DNA of 64,000 nucleotides from Artocarpus heterophyllus (Eukaryota; Streptophyta; Magnoliopsida; Rosales; Moraceae). Below the pieces are notes generated by a model. The model did no database searches. It saw only the letters and a list, made by a program, of their open reading frames with translations, and was not told where the DNA came from. The position numbers and the translations under genes were made by a program. Where the stretch lies: assembly GCA_025403435.1 (NCBI GenBank), contig CM046350.1:12926372-12990371 (forward strand), in the 5' to 3' direction. Positions 58,644 to 64,000 of this stretch are shown in pieces; within the stretch, counting starts at the first letter, position 1, and each line of letters opens with the position of its first letter.

Positions 58644-59936
58644 AAGTAACCATATGAATAGGATCGTGTGCGTACTCCAATTTTGCAGCACTCCTTCGGT
58701 AGACCGATCCAATAGTTAATGGGGGCTCAGAAAAAAAATGATCAGGAAATTAGGCACAATAATTAGGTAGATTTCGTGTTCTATTAAGTCTACTATTATG
58801 TGATCATATGTAGGAGAGCACAATATTGTTTGAGTATGTTAAGATGAAACTTGATTGAGTTTTATCAGTGTTGTTTTGATTGTAACAATTTCAGGGGTTA
58901 CTTGATTACCAATTACTATTTCCATGGCTGTAATTTGCAATTTTGTTTTTTTTTTGGTATTAGATCACTTGATCTTTGTTCCCCCATTTCATAAATATAA
59001 TTCCAACCTCCTTATTTGCAAATGAGATTATGATATGTGCATACATGACAATGGGGCTACTTATATTATAACCCACCACCCTGCAGGCTTACTTCACTAT
59101 TGTATTGAATCAAGCATTACCTAGCAAGAAGCGGCGATTTGTAAAATATAGTAATTGTTATACTATAGTACTAATGTCAAAGACTAACAATTAATTAGGC
59201 CTATATTTAATTTGCACTGCATTATAATCACGTTTATGATGAATGTTCAAGGACTAATCTTCTGGCTATAAACTATTGTCTTCTGTACTTAATCAATCGA
59301 TTACGAAGATATATTGCATGTTTTGCATGACAAGCGTCAACAATAAAGATGTTTTTATGTAGCATAAAGATCTACATAGAAAATCGGTTTACTTTATAGG
59401 GAAATTTTGGTTTTCATATTTATTAATACAAAGATTCCGTTGTTCAATTATGATTCGCAAAATAGTAATAAACTAGTTTCGTATTAAGAATCTTTCATGT
59501 GTTAGTTATTGTTAGTGACCCTGTAATTAATATGTATTAAACAATGTTACATATCAAAATAAGTTTTACGGCGAGTCGACACACTCATAGCGCACATGAT
59601 GATATCCATTAGTAGGACGTTTTCATGCAACTTTTCTCTCCAAATTTAAATAGTACACTAGTAATCTACAAATAAACTCTTCGATGGCATTTAAAAAACG
59701 TTGTGGAAGAGTTTGAATGACATTTTTGGATGATGCGGCGTCATAAAAAGTGTAAAAGTTTTAGTAATACCTTGCATGCTGTAAATAATTTTATTTTTTC
59801 ATGATACCAAAATAATATAACCTCAATTTATGGTTTAAAATTATTGACAACTATTGAGAGGAGTATTCTCTAGTATCGAAGGATGAAAGCAATTAAGCAT
59901 CTCTAGAGTACTAGTTATCAAGCCCACTATAAACAC
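58644..59936. other. Gene-free AT-rich region after the copia element
   Basis: No exon, tRNA or clear transposon end was recognised in this stretch; it is plain AT-rich sequence. Confidence 0.5.
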
Positions 59937-59939
59937 TAA

Positions 59940-60059
59940 GAGCCCGTTTGTTTCGTGGTTCGAATCATTGTTCGAATCATTTTGCTACAGTATTTTCTCT
60001 CACAAAAATTTAAATCTTCATTCAAATACTTTATTCAAATACTCGAACCAAACGGGCTC
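59940..60059. mobile_element. PIF/Harbinger-like (Tourist-type) MITE, copy 2, 120 bp
   Basis: The ends GAGCCCGTTTGTTTCG and, reversed, GAGCCCGTTTGGTTCG are near-perfect terminal inverted repeats. TAA target-site duplications lie at 59937-59939 and 60060-60062. The interior matches copy 1 (43918-44037) almost base for base, including the shared GCTACAGTATTTTCTCTCAC stretch. This copy keeps better ends than copy 1 and may be younger. Confidence 0.88.
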
Positions 60060-60062
60060 TAA

Positions 60063-61410
60063 ATAACCAAGCGTGAAGCGAATAACAGTTGAAAGCACAT
60101 CAAATAAGTAAATCCCACATCAAAATAAGTGCTATCCTACTCCGGCTTTCCCAAAGCCTTCAATAGCATAACCACAAAATGTTGTTGTACATAAAATGGC
60201 ATGTATTTATTATTTTGTTAATTTTTTATTTGTGATTTTATTTATTCATTGATTTTTTATTATCAATGCATGATAAAAGGGTGCAACGCCACCAACAATA
60301 GATCATCCACATATGCAAGAAGCATACACCTTTTAGGGGGAAAAAAAGAACAAAATCACCAACATCGCACATTTTCTCAAAACATCCCACCCAAAGGAAA
60401 AGAAAAAGAAGAAGAAAACAAAATATTAGCTGGAACATAAGGAAAAAAAAGAAAGAAAGAGAAACATAAACAATAAAATTTCTTAAGTGCAATTGACACG
60501 TGCAATGAATTTTCACATGAAAGATGGCCAATCCCTCTGAACCGATAAGGTTCAGCTAATTATTTTACTAACTAAAGTGGTAATCCAATTAGTTAAAACT
60601 TGACTTTTATAATTTTTTATAGGAAATCTCTCGATCTGCATGTATTTACTCTAACTTCTGATTCTTCATAATCAGTACAGATGCTACCCTTCTTTAATAA
60701 TCCTCGCATGATTTTTCTTACCTTTATTTGACTTTATTTGTTAATATATATATTTTTTTAAAATTTGTTAATTTTAATTAGTTTTCCCTTTATAACAAAA
60801 TTGACACGTGAGTAACATGCCCCACCCCCCACTGCAAAACAAAAGTCGTCATGTTAATTGGTTGCATCACCAGGTTCATTTTTTTTTTCTTTCATCTAAT
60901 TGCAACATACAAATGTCATTGTTGTTTTGAGATAATAAATCTCTTGAATTTACACCAAAATAAAATAAGAAAAAAACTTTTGAGAATTGTAAGTACCAAA
61001 CTCTTTTTTTTTTTTTTTGATCAAGCAAGTACCAACTTATATTTTCTTAAAAGCTTTATCTAAATTGTCTAAAAAACTTATTCATAGTGTTCAATTTTTT
61101 TTAAAAGAACCATACGAGTATTAAACTGTTTTTTAAATTTTGATTGTCAAATATGATATTTATTGGCTAGAACATAATCAACAAATACAATCATGTATGA
61201 TTGACAAATATTGTTTTTGCTTGTTAGTTATGCACATTTTGTTTAACCAATTAACGACGGACTAGCATATTTTTTTTGAGGGATGGACTAGTATATTATT
61301 ACACCATTGATATTTAAAATTCTCTCACAAAAACAGGAACTAAATTTAAATTAAGCAAACCAAACTTGTTCTCTTAACACCGGGCCAGATTCAAAACCAT
61401 TCACACACTG
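60063..61410. other. Gene-free AT-rich intergenic region
   Basis: Several homopolymer runs (for example about 60879-60888 and 61004-61018) and no recognisable exon. The short ORFs on both strands near 60240-60530 have low-complexity composition and no domain. Confidence 0.5.
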
Positions 61411-62216
61411 TATTTTGACGTGGAGTTGGCGCTGACTATTTTGACCGAATGGTGTAAAACATGCCAATAACAACCATCATGATAAAATTCAATAGCCGTC
61501 TATTTAGAATCCCCTAAAATCAGTCAAACTCAAGTACACTACAACCCTCACTGACAATCGCCTCCCTACACGTGTCAGGATTGCTACAAAAGTATCGACG
61601 TGGCGCCACCGATTGCCGGTCACCAAACTATATCTCAACACACGTCCAATAAAGTGCAACGTGCAGAGAAAGCTACCGACAAGCCGACTTGGGCCAACTA
61701 CTCGCCATGTCATCGATCAGAAGCAGATATGTTCCTTCCTGCAGGGCAACCTTTTTAGCCACGTGTCCCATTCAAACGGCTAGTTTTCCCTCTTCCCAGT
61801 TATATCTTTGTTAACCGCCAAAGAGATAAACTTTTCCCGATAAATGACAAAAATGTAGAAAATTCCAGCAGATTCCGATAGAAAATTCCAGTAGATTCCG
61901 CAAACCGCGTAGATACAAAGCATTTTTTTAGCTGTTTTCGAAAAAGCAAAAAAAAAATTTTTTTTTAATTCAGTTGGGTTTATGTATAAAAGGGTGTTAA
62001 AGCAACTCCCCTGTAATTCCGAAGATTTCACATCAAGGCGTTTTTAACGCGGTGGTGACAAACACAGTCAGAATAGCAAGTTTCTCTTGCTCGTAATCTA
62101 GGGAACAGGTTTGTTATATTCTCAATCTCCCCCAATCCGATTTCCTTTCTAGGGTTTGGCGGTTTGCTGGTTTTTGTTTTGAGTTTTCATCTTAATCATC
62201 CTTGGCTCTGTTTCAG
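61410..62216 (+). promoter_or_regulatory. Promoter and 5' UTR of the FBS F-box gene
   Basis: A TATA box (TATAAAAG, 61985-61992) lies about 270 bp before the ATG. Upstream are several ACGT-core motifs: TGACGTGG near 61417, ACACGTGTCA near 61568, GACGTGGC near 61597 and CCACGTGTCC at 61759-61768, the last two resembling ABA-response elements. The region is less AT-rich than its surroundings. GAACAG|GTTTG at about 62106 and TGTTTCAG at about 62216 may bound a leader intron. Motif function is inferred from sequence only. Confidence 0.6.
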
Positions 62217-62259
62217 TGTAGGGGATTTGAATCTTGACTTTTCGAAGTGATCGGAGGAA

Positions 62260-62978
62260 ATGGCGTTGGCAAAAATGTACCGGAGTTTATCGATGCCGAA
62301 GCGTGGTAGTTTGGTCGGCGATGACGGTTTGGAGCTGGGGCTCGTGAGGTTTTCGAGATCGTTTGGGAGAAAGAGGATCGTGATTTCTAATTTTAGCGAG
62401 GATTCCGCTTCCGATTCGAGTCCCAGGACTCCAGCGAAGAAGCGCCGTGGTGGGACAGATATGGTGGTTATGGACCTTGAGAGGTCTCCTCTGGAAGCTC
62501 TGCCTGAAGACGTTTTGGTAAGCCCGAATTTCACGAAGCTTGAAATTTCTATTTTCTAATCCCTATGTGATCAGCGAGTAATAGAAAAATTTCGAATTCT
62601 TTTGCAGATTCGGATTCTGTGTGGAGTGGACCATGAGGATCTCAATCAGCTTTCTCACGTATCGAAATCGATCAGAGAAGCAGTAAGTGTTGCTAAATTT
62701 GCTCATTCCTTTCGTTCAGGTCATTTCTATCTATTGAACATCGAAATTGATCTCGATTTTGGTTTTGCTTTCCGCAGACTCTGATGGCGAAGCAATCGCA
62801 TTTCGCTTACAGCACGCCGAAGAAGGTTCCCGCCTTCCGGACCGCCATTGATTTGGAGGATTCTAGCGAGGTCAGTGATGAGTTCGAAACCCCTAATGCG
62901 CCAAAGCAATCCAGGCGGACTAGGTCTCGGCTGTTTGGGAAGAATCTCGATAGTATAGCTGTGAATCTCTTCGATTGA
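62260..62978 (+). CDS. FBS2: F-box protein of the FBS (F-box stress-induced) family, 3 exons, intact
   Basis: FBS proteins are short F-box proteins joining SCF ligases; Arabidopsis FBS1 is strongly stress-induced. Exons: 62260-62517, 62608-62682, 62778-62978; 177 aa, all phases 0, no lesion. The N-terminus has GLVRFSRSFGRKRIVISN, a conserved motif of the family. The F-box core LEALPEDVLIRILCGVDHED runs across the first intron, followed by LNQLSHVSKSIREATLMAKQ. The C-terminal family motif HFAYSTPKKVPAFR and NAPKQSRR then ends with NLDSIAVNLFD. The family assignment is firm; which paralogue (FBS1 to FBS4) is inferred mainly from its position near APC4 and SPHK. Confidence 0.92.
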
Positions 62979-64000
62979 AAGCTTTCTGTGGATACAAAGT
63001 CTCCCAATACTCTCAATACTATTTTAGCAAAATGGTAGTTGTAGGTCTAGGCCAGTTTATTCAATCTACTTCATTGAATGGTTGGCTTAATTGTTTGTTT
63101 GTATCATTCTGTACATGTATTAGAGAGAATCGGAGTCTGATAGAAAAAGAAATGAAAAAAAAAAAAAAAAAACAGTTCCACTATTCTTGAAGAGCAAGAT
63201 TGTGCTCTTTCAATTTGATAAAAAGTTTTACGGTGTACAGTTGAATTTGCATACTCTTTGTCTTTGAGCTGTAATCTGTATAATGAAAAAGCAAAAAAGG
63301 AATGCTACATTTCTATTTGTCCTGTTCTTTTATGTTTGTTCTTTTTGTTATTGCTTTCTTGCTGACAAGATTGAAAATGAAGGAGAATTTACTGAATATG
63401 TTATGCTTTAATGGGGAAAAGTGAAAAGGGCACATTTGTTCTTAAAGTTATTGTTTAATTGGGTATTGCTTTGGGCAATGCTGAATCCATGTACTGCATG
63501 GTTTTGATGCTATAAATATCTATAAGAGAGAGGATTTCAAGATTCGAGATGGTCAAAGTCAATGATATTAATAGTGGATTCGGAGATATTGCAAGATTTT
63601 TGGAATGTTATGTCGTTTGGAGTGGACTCGTTAAATTGTTAAAGTAGGCATTCTAGACGATGTGCACTCATTAATTGGAGCATTATTGGCGTATAGAAAC
63701 TGCCAATAAAATTATCTCTCCAAACATTTTTTTTTTCAGTCCTAGTATATGATGTTGTAAAAGTAAAATTAAGATAGCGTTTTGTGGACAGTCGAAAAAG
63801 CATGGAAGTTTCAGGTTCATACCACTGTAAGGCAAGACGCGTTAGACTTGTGGGGGACAACAACCAGCTGTGCTTTGTTCTCAGTGCTGAGTTGTTCTTT
63901 ACTTGGCCAGGTTGGTGACGCTCCAGTAATGATTCACGAATATCAGCCGTCCCCAGTTAGACTGTTGTTGGCCTAATAGGGCCCAAATCTAACGTGGTAT
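62979..64000. other. FBS 3' UTR and downstream DNA
   Basis: The first 250-300 bases are likely the 3' UTR, with a poly-A run near 63156-63171. Beyond about 63300 no exon was recognised. A less AT-rich stretch at 63780-63980 has a short ORF that lacks an ATG start and a known domain. Confidence 0.5.

Noticed and set aside
63782..63976. Short ORF near the right edge
   Set aside because: It opens with a non-ATG codon and shows no domain; it might be part of a gene beyond the edge, but nothing supports this.

Overview
The window is nuclear DNA of a flowering plant, most likely a eudicot. Genes have short exons with GT..AG introns and long AT-rich introns, intergenic DNA is AT-rich, and LTR retrotransposons, MITEs and a plant tRNA-Asp are present. 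The species cannot be named from the sequence. ORFs of 60-300 codons in six frames are mostly exon fragments or shadows, so the gene models here were built by joining exons at splice signals and checking reading phase.

Layout: (1) 1-8399 is the 3' part of a decayed Ty3/gypsy retrotransposon of Tat type: gag, protease, RT, RNase H, a second archaeal-type RNase H, integrase, an extra antisense ORF and the 3' LTR. Its 5' LTR lies outside the window. (2) 8400-14671 is gene-poor. (3) 14672-18299 (-) is a ten-exon sphingosine kinase gene with one apparent extra base in exon 6. (4) 18300-22133 is intergenic and holds two non-autonomous DNA-transposon candidates. (5) 22134-25384 (+) is a four-exon NOL12/RRP17-type rRNA-processing gene, with an extra base in exon 3 and a diverged tandem duplication in its long intron. 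(6) 30238-33921 (+) is an intact calmodulin-binding protein 60 gene (CBP60B-like). (7) 35799-43114 (-) is an intact 20-exon APC4 gene (anaphase-promoting complex subunit 4). (8) 43440-43511 (-) is tRNA-Asp(GTC), with a truncated pseudo-copy 80 bp away. (9) 44460-45060 is a zf-GRF pseudogene. (10) 46300-47740 is a diverged tandem duplication directly upstream of an F-box/LRR gene (47854-50102, +) whose start region lacks one base. (11) 50160-58638 is a complete but defective Ty1/copia element with a perfect 5-bp target-site duplication. Its 5' LTR is split by a 2166-bp solo LTR (TG..CA, own 5-bp duplication). (12) 62260-62978 (+) is a small F-box gene of the FBS (F-box stress-induced) family with ACGT-core motifs upstream.

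The cellular genes do not form a pathway. They cover lipid signalling (SPHK), ribosome biogenesis (NOL12), calcium/immune transcription (CBP60), cell-cycle ubiquitination (APC4) and SCF-type ubiquitination (two F-box genes). As I recall, the Arabidopsis genes for FBS2, APC4 and SPHK lie close together on chromosome 4 (At4g21510-At4g21540), so this looks like a conserved block expanded by transposons and extra genes.

The main unusual points are: three single-base reading-frame breaks in otherwise well-conserved genes (pseudogenisation or assembly error); the nested solo LTR that can be dated relative to its host element; arrays of short palindromes in the copia leader and in the solo LTR; the dual RNase H plus antisense ORF of the Tat element; and two long, diverged tandem duplications in non-coding DNA.
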